This document shows, one piece after another, positions 24,301 through 39,965 of a stretch of DNA of 64,000 nt. Both the position numbers and the translations under genes were made by a program. The stretch covers positions 6,271,504 through 6,335,503 of the forward strand of contig OW285191.1 of NCBI GenBank assembly GCA_935421135.1, given 5' to 3'. The stretch is from Bugulina stolonifera. Its lineage: Eukaryota; Bryozoa; Gymnolaemata; Cheilostomatida; Bugulidae. How positions within the stretch are numbered: position 1 is the first letter of the stretch; each line of letters begins with the position of its first letter. Under the pieces are notes generated by a model, which saw only the letters and a program-made list of their open reading frames with translations, did not search any database and was not told the origin of the DNA.

Positions 24301-27300
24301 CCCTTGGTCTAAAGCCAAATTTTTGCAACTGGATATTGATTGTTATCACAAAATATGGCACTCTGGGGTTGGTACACTCCAAACTGATGGCAAGAAACTT
24401 CCAACTATATCTGATTGGACAGTCTGTGGGGTGTCATTGTCTTATGCACTGCATTTATACAACTTATTTACCTACTTGGCATGTTACAGGGATGTGCACT
24501 ATCACGTATGGCGACCCTTCAAACGCCTCTGTATGATCTAGACGTAGATCGTCAAGTAACAGATGAACTGCACGCTACAGGTAACTTTGAGTGGATGTCT
24601 CGTACCACAGAAGAAGATGAACATTCAATAGAGATGCATCTACCTTACATAGCTAAAGTAATGCAAGGGTAGGCTATATACTACACTGATCTTTTGAAAT
24701 TATGTTTTTGTACCCTTTCTGAGAAAGCTTGTATAATGGATAACATGACTTGGCATGTCTTCATTTTCAAGTTGCGTTAGCATTAGCGGCCAATAGTGCC
24801 ATTTGATTCAATGTGAACAAGAGAACATGATTCCACTGCCTTCAGCACAATGTTGCTGTTGACCAGAATGACATTGAATCTGCATACAAATCAGCTGTGA
24901 CAACCCCTCCAAGGTTAGCCTGCATTCTGGCATAGCAATAAGGTACTAGGTACTGACTCTAGGAGAAGATAACTCTGTAGATGTGGCAATGGGATTACAG
25001 CATGTATGGTGATGTTTAATGTTGCAGGCTCAAATTCACAGTAGTTCCTGTACTAGTTGGCAGTCTAAACAGAGAGTCTGAACAATTTTATGGACAGCTG
25101 TTTGCTAAATACTTGGCTGACAATGAAAACATGTTTGTTATATCCTCCGACTTCTGTCACTGGGGTTCGTATATAATAGTATTTCATAGAATATAGTAGC
25201 TGATAACCAATCAAGCTTGGGCTTGTTCTCTATTATAGCCTACTTTTATTGAAATGCATAATGATAAAATACAGAGTTTACAGAGTAGCAATTGAAACTA
25301 TTCGAGTTCTACCATGCCGATATATAGAATTTGACAAACTTTTCAGAAAAATTTTGTTGAATCCTAAAACCCAGTCTCGTCTCGAATTTTTTAGAAGTAG
25401 TGTCTCGAATCTCGTCTCGAATCCAAAAATGCTGTCTCGTTCCACCTCTATCTCTGTTATAGCCTGCTTTTATAGGTCTCTCTTCTGCCGCACACAGTAT
25501 GAGACATGTATGTGGTTAATTATTTTATGCAAGGATTTTCAATTTGTCAATTGTGTAGTCAGGGACTTGATTTCCACCACTGACATCAGCATTCACTGCT
25601 AGCCTTTATGTTATTTATCAGGTGGGAGGTTCAGCTACAATCACTATGATAAGAATAATGGTACTATATCTCAGCATATTGAAAAACTAGATAGAATGGT
25701 AAGTGTACCCTTGTAAAACATGTACTTACATGTATAGATAGAATGGTAAGTGTACCCTTGTATAACATGTACTTACATGTATAGATAGAATGGTAAGTGT
25801 ACCCTTGTATAACATGTACTTACATGTATAGATAGAATGGTAAGTGTACCCTTGTATAACATGTACTTACATGTATAGATAGAATGGTAAGTGTACCCTT
25901 GTATAACATGTACTTACATGTATAGATAGAATGGTAAGTGTACCCTTGTATAACATGTACTTACATGTATAGATAGAATGGTAAGTGTACCCTTGTATAA
26001 CATGTACTTACATGTATAGATAGAATGGTAAGTGTACCCTTGTATAACATGTACTTACATGTATAGATAGAATGGTAAGTGTACCCTTGTATAACATGTA
26101 CTTACATGTATAGATAGAATGGTAAGTGTACCCTTGTATAACATGTACTTACATGTATAGATAGAATGGTAAGTGTACCCTTGTATAACATGTACTTACA
26201 TGTATAGATAGAATGGTAAGTGTACCCTTGTATAACATGTACTTACATGTATAAATACAATGGTATGTGTACCCTTGTATAACATGTACTTACATGTCTA
26301 GATGCAATGGTAATTGTGTGCTTGTATTACATGTACCTACATAACATTTACTATATGTTACATCTGTCACTCAAATAGATATGTACTCTTACTCTACATG
26401 TGCATGCTTCTAGCCCAGTGTAACTCAAGTCATTCTACAATATTGCCAGCTCCCATAATATTATGATGGTAGCCAAGGGACACCCTGCTAAGCTGGTACC
26501 AGTAAATAATAATTTACACACTTCGCCCCAAACTAACAGTAGGCTACAATTCTTGTTTTACACAAAATTGACATTCAGTTTTCTTTTTAAAATTACCACT
26601 ATTAGAGCCTACTATACGTATATGTATGTATGGTATATTTACTTGTACAATGTATGTACTTGTATGATGTATGTACAATGTACGATGTATGTAAGGCTTT
26701 TGCTTTTATTTTAGGGGATGACACTGATAGAGTCGTTGGATTCTAATGGATTCCATCAATACCTCAAGCAGTATGGAAACACTATATGTGGTAGACATCC
26801 TATTGGTGTTCTTTTATGTGTGAGTACTGATATCTATACACATGGCATGCGTCTAGTTATCTAAGCTGTATGTATCTACAGGGGATGTGCTAAGGATACT
26901 GTAGTGTTGGTATTAGATTCACTTGTGTGTGCTGGATTATATAAGTACTGTGTAATTATTTTATGTGTAACTTCTGAACAATCCGTAGTGATTGCCATAT
27001 GCTGTCTTGTCAGGCTTCTTATGTCGACTAATTAGTGTAGTGTTAGAAATCGATTCCACTGATTGTTTTCTACACTCTCCCAGAAAACACTTTACAAAAA
27101 GAAAAGATATTTTAATTAGAAAAGATTAGAGTGTTACAAGCTTATTCATAAGCAATTGTCTTCTCCTGAACGAATATAATTGAAAATTCCCTTCTCTCAT
27201 TTTCTTATCTCTCTTTTTGAAAGAAAGGAAATTTTCTGGATGTGAGCTGCATTAATAACCTGCAAGTGCCCAAAATATAATATTGTTGATATTCTGGAAC

Positions 27301-27512
27301 CATTCACCTGTTTTTTTTAATGTATTCTTGGCATAAGCTAGTCCAAAAGTTCTGTTTTCATTTTACAGGCAGTTGATGCGCTCAACTCTTCAGCACAGGG
27401 AGACAAGTTCAAATTTTCTTTCAAATTCTCACATTATGCCCAGTCAAACAAATGTTCATCAAAGAATGACTCATCAGTCAGTTATGCTTCCGGTGCCCTC
27501 TCCCTGCTCTAG
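3382..27512 (+). CDS. MEMO1: MEMO1 family protein (mediator of ErbB2-driven cell motility 1)
   Basis: MEMO1 is a conserved cytosolic protein related to class III extradiol dioxygenases; it binds copper and is linked to redox control and cell motility. Exons: 3382-3445, 22770-22863, 23794-23908, 24490-24668, 25028-25164, 25622-25698, 26715-26819, 27369-27512. Total 915 nt, 304 residues, close to the usual length of about 297. Exon 1 gives the N-terminal block [14 protein letters not shown]; its split Gly codon (G/GT) joins exon 2 in frame. Family motifs: APHAGY (metal His), LGPSHHY (second His), [22 protein letters not shown] block, [15 protein letters not shown], and [10 protein letters not shown] with the conserved Cys. 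The C-terminus [12 protein letters not shown] fits the family. Intron 1 is about 19.3 kb and holds nearly all transposons of this half of the window. The exon 6 donor lies in a 47-bp minisatellite. AATAAA at 27948-27953 is the likely poly(A) signal. Confidence 0.95.
3495..3521. repeat. Perfect 12-bp palindrome near MEMO1 exon 1
   Basis: GTACTGTGAGTG, a TCA loop, then the exact reverse complement. It lies 50 bp inside intron 1 of MEMO1. Possible DNA or RNA hairpin; no known family recognised. Confidence 0.8.
3626..4242. mobile_element. Non-autonomous hAT element (MITE) with internal CAAGTC/GACTTG repeats
   Basis: 617 bp. Ends are CAGAGCTGGGTCCAAGTC and the inverted GACTTGGACCCAACTCTG (17 of 18 match). 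It is flanked by a perfect 8-bp target duplication, ACTATTAC, at 3618-3625 and 4243-4250. Both terminal form (CAGAG) and 8-bp duplication are those of hAT. Much of the inside consists of irregular GACTT and CAAGT words in both orientations. Open frames inside it are repeat artefacts; there is no transposase. Confidence 0.9.
4251..4889. other. MEMO1 intron 1, no gene seen
   Basis: Nothing coding was recognised. A short hairpin with 9-bp arms (ATCAAGGAG and CTCCTTGAT) sits at about 4306-4334 and may be the end of a small repeat. Confidence 0.5.
4890..5420 (-). pseudogene. LINE reverse transcriptase, C-terminal remnant
   Basis: Read on the minus strand, this gives the thumb and post-RT part of a Jockey/CR1/RTE-like non-LTR element: KYPGVTL, then [12 protein letters not shown], then [17 protein letters not shown] and [10 protein letters not shown]. 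These match the standard order of LINE C-termini (YLGV, HLEYAA, QRRAARFV, LGWxxLxxRR). At least one frameshift between the VEYA and RAARFV blocks and an in-frame stop show it is dead. No 3' tail or target duplication was found. Confidence 0.8.
5440..6780. repeat. Repeat block shared with 15090-15500
   Basis: The segment around 5690-5960 (GCAAGCAGGGATGAGTC, GCTGCCACAACC, GTTAGAGAG and following) is clearly similar to 15170-15400. Both copies neighbour a MADF-BESS remnant, although in opposite relative order, so they probably belong to one transposon family that has been rearranged. No protein frame was recognised in 5440-6780. Confidence 0.6.
6785..7435 (-). pseudogene. MADF-domain protein remnant, copy A
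   Basis: MADF domains are Myb-like DNA-binding domains found in transcription factors and in the accessory protein of Harbinger-type transposons. On the minus strand two exon-like pieces are seen. About 7435-7250 carries [12 protein letters not shown], then after a frameshift [19 protein letters not shown]. About 6960-6785 carries [14 protein letters not shown] and [13 protein letters not shown]. This is the full MADF pattern: LI..V...P.LYD, W.eIa, W..LR..F, KW.YYdqm.FL. The frameshift and missing C-terminal part mark it as broken. Copy B lies at 14363-15053. Confidence 0.7.
7436..8274. other. MEMO1 intron 1, no gene seen
   Basis: Short open frames on both strands show no family resemblance. 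No terminal repeats were noticed. Confidence 0.5.
8275..8890 (-). pseudogene. piggyBac-like transposase, internally deleted remnant
   Basis: piggyBac transposases cut and paste at TTAA. The minus strand gives the N-terminal core [19 protein letters not shown], then LKSHW and [14 protein letters not shown], then [14 protein letters not shown]. These are the standard blocks leading into the catalytic domain. It then passes to the Cys-rich C-terminal finger with [20 protein letters not shown] and LCPAPYF. The catalytic Asp region between them is missing, and several stops and frameshifts are present. It is therefore a decayed internal-deletion copy. No TTAA-flanked ends were identified. Confidence 0.8.
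9276..9748 (-). repeat. 3' LTR of the inserted Gypsy-type element
   Basis: 473 bp, highly similar to 11493-11997. It lacks about 40 bp near its end, a deletion explained by recombination between two GTCAC words in the LTR. Confidence 0.85.
9835..11403 (-). pseudogene. gag and protease of the inserted LTR element, frameshifted
   Basis: Minus strand. ATG at 11403 opens a charged coiled-coil segment (11403-11077) rich in Glu, Arg and Lys. A middle part to about 10645 resembles the SCAN-like capsid region of Gypsy-type gag but is interrupted. Zinc knuckles follow in 10644-10252 (GKGHIARDC and [14 protein letters not shown]; the first knuckle has lost its first Cys). An aspartic protease segment lies at 10167-9835 with the active-site triad DTG in RDTGSTAVV. 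The sequence then ends almost at the LTR, leaving no room for reverse transcriptase. Confidence 0.75.
11493..11997 (-). repeat. 5' LTR of the inserted Gypsy-type element
   Basis: 505 bp. It matches the 3' LTR over nearly its whole length. The primer-binding site follows at 11490-11474 after a 2-bp spacer. Confidence 0.85.
13480..14362. other. MEMO1 intron 1, no gene seen
   Basis: This lies upstream (minus sense) of the BEL gag and may include its leader, but I found no second LTR copy. No protein pattern was recognised. Confidence 0.45.
14363..15053 (-). pseudogene. MADF-BESS protein remnant, copy B
   Basis: Minus strand. The piece 15053-14853 carries [15 protein letters not shown] and [14 protein letters not shown], the second half of a MADF domain. 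The piece 14599-14363 carries a basic stretch QKRKRRK, then [10 protein letters not shown] and [20 protein letters not shown], which resembles the BESS interaction motif at the end of MADF proteins. The first MADF exon seen in copy A (about 7435-7250) is not found upstream of 15053. Copies A and B are clearly related at the nucleotide level around 6640-6960 and 14790-15060. Confidence 0.65.
15054..16938. other. Repeat block and weak coding traces, family unknown
   Basis: 15090-15500 repeats the block at 5690-5960. At 15780-16380 the minus strand has broken frames: [17 protein letters not shown] (a possible CXXC zinc site), [31 protein letters not shown]. They look like remnants of a transposon protein, but I do not recognise the family. 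A small inverted element TCTGTTGGTATAACT to ATGCCAACAG sits at about 16789-16866. Confidence 0.35.
16940..18721 (-). mobile_element. Tc1-like DNA transposon, complete with both ends
   Basis: 1782 bp with 27-bp terminal inverted repeats differing at one position. They begin CAGTGCTGTGCATAATTC on the left and end GAATTATGCACGGCACTG on the right, flanked by TA on both sides (16938-16939 and 18722-18723). It contains one transposase pseudogene on the minus strand. Short direct copies of CTGTTGGYATAACTAGTTAG lie on each side outside the element (about 16792 and 18789); they belong to another small repeat. Confidence 0.95.
17302..18322 (-). pseudogene. Tc1 transposase, DD34E, two frameshifts
   Basis: It starts at ATG 18322 ([12 protein letters not shown]) with a helix-turn-helix segment ([20 protein letters not shown]), then AT-hook-like GRPSRT-type residues. 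The main open frame runs 18111-17398. The DDE triad is intact: [15 protein letters not shown] and [11 protein letters not shown], with 34 residues between the second Asp and the Glu. [10 protein letters not shown] is the usual Tc1 block. One indel near 18190 breaks the N-terminal third. Another near 17400, just after AVIAAW, breaks the C-terminus, whose last residues ([15 protein letters not shown]) are in a second frame ending at 17302. The predicted family length is about 340 residues, so only these indels inactivate it. Confidence 0.92.
18724..19227. other. MEMO1 intron 1, no gene seen
   Basis: A small inverted element (TCTGTTGGCATAACT to AGTTATGACAACAGA) lies at about 18787-18832. AT-rich ATAATA runs lie at 19160-19217 next to the DUF7869-like gene. 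Confidence 0.5.
19228..20195 (-). CDS. DUF7869-like protein, copy B (probable transposon-derived)
   Basis: Minus strand. An intact frame runs from about 20195 ([15 protein letters not shown]) to the stop at 19228. Features in order: a Cys pair (CTAC), the block [14 protein letters not shown], the motif [32 protein letters not shown], and a basic C-terminal part with SKPGRPRM. The core D-N-C-x-G-Q-N-x-N followed by G-H-[ST]-x-M-x-x-D-x-x-H is shared with copy A and is typical of uncharacterised DUF7869 proteins of invertebrates. I infer an RNase H-like nuclease or transposase fold from the spaced Asp and His residues but cannot show it. A methionine at 20064 opens a 278-residue frame; the upstream in-frame residues suggest a longer protein or a preceding exon. 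Function unknown. Confidence 0.6.
20637..22501 (-). CDS. DUF7869-like protein, copy A, multi-exon (probable transposon-derived)
   Basis: Minus strand. A possible first exon starts at ATG 22501 ([18 protein letters not shown]) and ends at a GTGAGT donor. Further pieces: an acidic linker around 22260-22080; 22060-21770 with [20 protein letters not shown] and NQFW; 21745-21560 with [13 protein letters not shown]; 21440-20859 with [67 protein letters not shown]; and 20840-20637 with [17 protein letters not shown]. This block order is that of full-length DUF7869 proteins. Copy B corresponds to its second half but is much diverged, so the two are not a recent tandem duplication. Several junctions are not certain and one or two stops may be real, so the gene may be decayed. 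Confidence 0.55.
22920..23793. repeat. Repeats in MEMO1 intron 2
   Basis: At 22944-22990 the word TTACAGGAACGCATCAAC is duplicated in tandem. An inverted partner, GCGTTCCTGTAAGAAA, occurs at about 23538-23553, suggesting a decayed inverted-repeat element beginning at CAGGGCTTAAAG (22915). From 23560 to 23793, right up to the exon 3 acceptor, TTGTAAGTGTATA-type words recur at least four times forward and once inverted, each resembling a splice donor. Confidence 0.65.
25689..26345 (+). repeat. 47-bp minisatellite containing the MEMO1 exon 6 donor
   Basis: About 14 units of 47 bp: starts of GATAGAATGGTAAG are seen every 47 bp from 25690 to 26207, followed by two diverged units at about 26254 and 26301. 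The first unit begins inside exon 6, whose last codons (GAT AGA ATG) and donor GTAAGT are part of the unit. All twelve regular units therefore carry the exon end and a strong donor. The remaining part is a near-palindrome, ACATGTACTTACATGTAT. Confidence 0.95.
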
Positions 27513-27943
27513 TCTTACAGCAGTAACACACCTTATGCTCTCACTTGAAGAATCTTACTATTATACATGTTGTTCCACTTATTCTTATATCTGTTCTGCT
27601 TTCTCTGGCAATGTAGTATCATCATGTCAAATTAGGTCACCTTATATCTAGTCTAATGGGGCTGGTTTTAGCCCTGGTTGGGAACAAATTTACATGCTTA
27701 TATAGCCATACATGTACACCATGTTTGTCAGTGCATTATAATATAATGCTATTTCATTAACTACCTGCTCTAGTGCTGATAGTATACATTGTTCTTGGTA
27801 CCAACTAACATTTTTAAAGTTTTGTTTTGTGACTTTTTTCAGTTTTACTGCCATGAAAATTATTTTGTAATTCATGTTATTTTTGAAGTGCAAGCTATTA
27901 TGATAATATCTTTGCTATAATTATTATAAATATAAAATAGTAT

Positions 27944-27970
27944 GTGAAATAAAAGTTTATTTTATTTCAC
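27944..27970. terminator. Bidirectional poly(A) palindrome between MEMO1 and DZANK1
   Basis: GTGAAATAAAA, loop GTTTA, TTTTATTTCAC: a perfect 11-bp inverted repeat. AATAAA lies on the plus strand at 27948-27953, and the mirrored arm places AATAAA on the minus strand at the same spacing. It is 432 bp after the MEMO1 stop and about 550 bp after the DZANK1 stop, so it can serve both convergent genes. Confidence 0.6.
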
Positions 27971-28295
27971 AAAGTTTCTGAAAATATGACACCACACACT
28001 ACTAAGTATGCAAAGATAATAAAAATTGTAAGTTTCCACTGGAACACACAAGAGTAGAATTTTGACTGAGTACTATCACCTCTACATGTGATATCTAACA
28101 TCAATTGAACTGCATTGGTAGACTAAAAGAATACAAATAGAGTGACAACAGGATGAATAAATAGTAGAAAAAACGTGTATAATAGAATTTGTTCTATTAA
28201 CTACATGTAGGTGAGTATAATAGTTGGAGAGTTAGCTGACATGATAATATCCTATTTTAATATCTATATCAATCCATACAACGTCCATTATATTA

Positions 28296-28484
28296 CAGCG
28301 GAACTTGCTTAATTCAGACTTCAAGGGACCATCATAATTGGTTTGAATTAGGCCTGAGTTTGAATTGTAAGATCACTTCACTTATATGAAACCATTTATA
28401 TAGTGCTCAGCAGGGACCAAAGCTAATAGTTGGAACTAACCAAGTTTTAGAATTATCCAAGGCTGAATTAAGCAAGTTCCACTG
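28296..28484. mobile_element. Short mariner/Tigger-like MITE in the DZANK1 3' region
   Basis: 189 bp with ends CAGCGGAACTTGCTTAATTC and GAATTAAGCAAGTTCCACTG, inverted with one mismatch. Left flank is TA; right flank is TT, probably a mutated TA. The CAGTGGAAC-like end and TA target fit pogo/Tigger elements. No coding capacity. It lies directly downstream of the DZANK1 stop, so it is likely part of the 3' UTR. Confidence 0.75.
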
Positions 28485-28517
28485 TTTACCCTTAATTATA
28501 ACTGTGAACTGTATGCT

Positions 28518-37212
<8,695 letters not shown>

Positions 37213-37687
37213 CTACTGCTGCGGAATGCAACTAGAAGGATAGTTTAAAAATTACAAAACATACAACAAATTAGCTCATACCTATGTACATGTATCACCT
37301 TATTAGCCGTAATTAGCAATAACGACAATGCAGCGCAGAGCATACAGATAGGTACGTGTACATCAGTCATCGAATGATCAGCTCAGAATGGATATGTTTG
37401 ATAGTCACTTCAAACTCTAAATCTATAAATAACCTCCTGTTTCAGAAATTTCCTATTTCAGTAGTCTGATCTACAACAGAGCCTACTTATATTTGGGACT
37501 ACCAAGTAGTAAGTGCTGATATCATGTGAATATAATTATGCAATGTATATTATAATTATATACAATGTAGATTACAGCCCAATTTCAATTAACTTCATTA
37601 GAATATTAAGAATAAATTGCTGCTTCAGATGGAGTTTTAATTTAATTATTATGATGGCATCTGCCTCATATCTACTTGTATTGTATC

Positions 37688-38140
37688 CAGGGCTCTCAAG
37701 TTGCTCAGTCAAAAAATCCGAGCAAATGTACAATGTACTGCAGTGTAAGCAGTGTAGCAGTATAAATTACTCTACCAACAATTGATCAGATTAAATAAAG
37801 CTGTTGGTCACTTACATGCACATATCTATTGCTCTACAGAGTTAGCCTAAATAATTTCTCACAGCCTAATAATCCCAGTACATACATGTAATTCAGACCT
37901 TGCCCTTGAAAAGTAATAGAATTAGTAGCTTTTTTCTAAACATCTCACAAGCTATGAGATAAACTGAAGATTAATTTGGAGATTTGGAGCATTTCAATTC
38001 AAAATATAGCTAATGTCAAATGTGAGAAAATCTCCCAAAAATCCGAGCAGATCACTAATAATGGAAAACCTCCCGAGCACTCCGAGCAAGCACTCAAAAT
38101 CCGAACTGCTCGGGGAAAATCCGAGAACTTGAGAGCCCTG
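37688..38140. mobile_element. Non-autonomous hAT-like element, ends CAGGGCTCTCAAGTT
   Basis: 453 bp with inverted ends CAGGGCTCTCAAGTT and AACTTGAGAGCCCTG (perfect 15 bp). It is flanked by GTATC at 37683-37687 and 38141-38145, a 5-bp duplication. The inside repeats ATCCGAGCA and CTCCGAGCA words. It lies about 0.5 kb upstream of the DZANK1 start codon. Confidence 0.8.
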
Positions 38141-38145
38141 GTATC

Positions 38146-39237
38146 AACCAAGATTCAGATGAAGGGTCGTGTGATTCAGTGAAGACAATACTATCTACTT
38201 TTCAATTATCAGAAACAAAATCCTTAGAAAATGTCAGAGCAATACCAATGCATTGCATGATAGAGTAACAAATTTGTGGTAGTAATTTATCTTTGGTTAA
38301 CTAATAAATTCAACAAAAAGTTAATGTCAAAAGATTGAAAAGAATCTTTAGCTTTCACAGCACTTACATTACATAGAGCAGGTTGTTGGTACAAAGCTTC
38401 TTACTACTGTTTCACAGCAACTAGAAAACATTTGCTGTACCGACATCCCATTGGTTAGTGACAGCTCAAACAGCCAATCGTGTACCTGAGCTAATGATAG
38501 AAATTCCTTCCTAAAGGAAACGGAAATACGTTTCGGCCGCCAATTACGATTTCAATGGAGAAAATAAAACCCATTTCTGATTTCAACAAAGATAGTGGAA
38601 GGAAAGATTTTTAATTTCAACATGTAATATTGCTACAATTATTTAGCTACATGTGGTGGTTATTATAATTATCACTATTAAATTATCGCATCAGTGTGAA
38701 CACATAGTTTAAATGACTATAGTATATTAACCTTGCCAACGCTTTCTGATTATTCAGAAAACTCTCTCGCTTTACCCCAGATTGAGGTTGACAGTAGAGT
38801 TTGAGTTTAGTTTTCACAGTTGAGTTTGAATTTATTTAGCAGAAAGGTTTATTGTATTAGTATAGTCAAGGAGAAAGTCTAAGAGGTATATCCAAAGTCT
38901 AATGTCATTTTTTTCTTTAGAATCCGGTTTTTTATTTTCATAATTTTTTTATTTTTTTTTTAAGTTTTCTCACACAGACCACACTTGTGTGTGTAAAGTC
39001 ATGAGAACTCAGTTATTTTTTTGTAAGTTTATGTTATAGGTGCTAATTTTGTGCTATATTTTTTTTGCTTGTTTTGTGTTATATGTATTTCTGTCCCCAA
39101 CCCTAACCAAGAGGCACAGTTAACAAGATTAATGCAATGACATTTGCAGTAGGTGTAGGCCTGCTGATGTTTATTAAACACTTATAGGAATTAATATTAA
39201 TAATGCAAATATCATTATGCTGTTTTGAATAATTGGA
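38146..39237 (-). promoter_or_regulatory. Distal upstream region of DZANK1, no gene seen
   Basis: No coding pattern was found. CCAAT-box words on both strands (CCCATTGG and GCCAATCG, about 38448-38478) and a CGG-containing stretch (about 38517-38545) could mark a promoter. That would imply a non-coding first exon of DZANK1. T-rich runs lie at 38905-39070. Confidence 0.25.
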
Positions 39238-39242
39238 AATTG

Positions 39243-39450
39243 TGTGGTGGTGGCCGATAGTTATTAATATAAGATATAGGAAGCGCGTGTGCTCACCTAG
39301 AGTTCAGTCATAAAAAGTGCCAGAGCATCAAAGCCGCCGTCCAATCCCCTAGTCTGCTCCCTAGTCACTAGCAGCATTCGGTAGAGTTGCTTTCCGTTCC
39401 GATGCTCCAGATGCCAACACAGACGACTGTCATAGACGTATAGTCTTACA
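39243..39450 (-). repeat. 3' LTR, 208 bp
   Basis: Identical to 42483-42690. TGTGGTGG to TCTTACA on the plus strand. Confidence 0.95.
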
Positions 39451-39965
39451 CGCTCTCCCTTTTTCACTTCGGGGATGAAGTGTCTTCTACAAATACGCAA
39501 CTTCTCAAATTCATGAATTCTTGCAACTGCTCAACTGCAATTCAATTCTTGCAACTACTCAACTGCAATTCAATTCATGCAGTGTGACGTACCAAAGCCT
39601 AACTCAATTCATTTGGCGTCAAAACACAATTCACTTCCAAATACGAATTCGATGCAACACCTAACACAATTCAATACCGGCAGGCCATAATTCCCTTCAA
39701 TTCGACCTTCTATTTTAGCTAAATTCAATTAGTAAACAATGGAAGCCTCTGTTTCATGCTTATTAAAGTATGTTAAATTCAGGGGTCAGATATTCAGGAG
39801 AATTCAATTTGGAAAGGGGTCAGATATCTCTCCCTCTTTTTCAGTGTGTTAACGAAAAGCATACTTACGTATCAATGCAGTGCGGTACTGGCAAAGAAGG
39901 AAGTCACAAATACAAAATTCTAAAAAGTGAATTCAATACCTTACGGAAATGCGAAATTCAATGCA
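39451..39965 (-). other. AATTC-rich segment between protease stop and polypurine tract
   Basis: About 0.5 kb with a dozen or more AATTC/AATTCAATT words at irregular spacing. It includes two near-copies of CAACTGCAATTCAATTC (about 39532-39580). No protein frame is recognised. In the element it corresponds to a 3' untranslated part. Confidence 0.6.

Noticed and set aside
25689..26345. CRISPR-like regular repeat array
   Set aside because: Whole 47-bp units are repeated with no unique spacers, the array contains a eukaryotic splice donor, and it lies inside an animal gene.
39297..39500. 67-codon frame in the 3' LTR region as an integrase tail
   Set aside because: Most of it lies in the LTR itself and it lacks integrase motifs.
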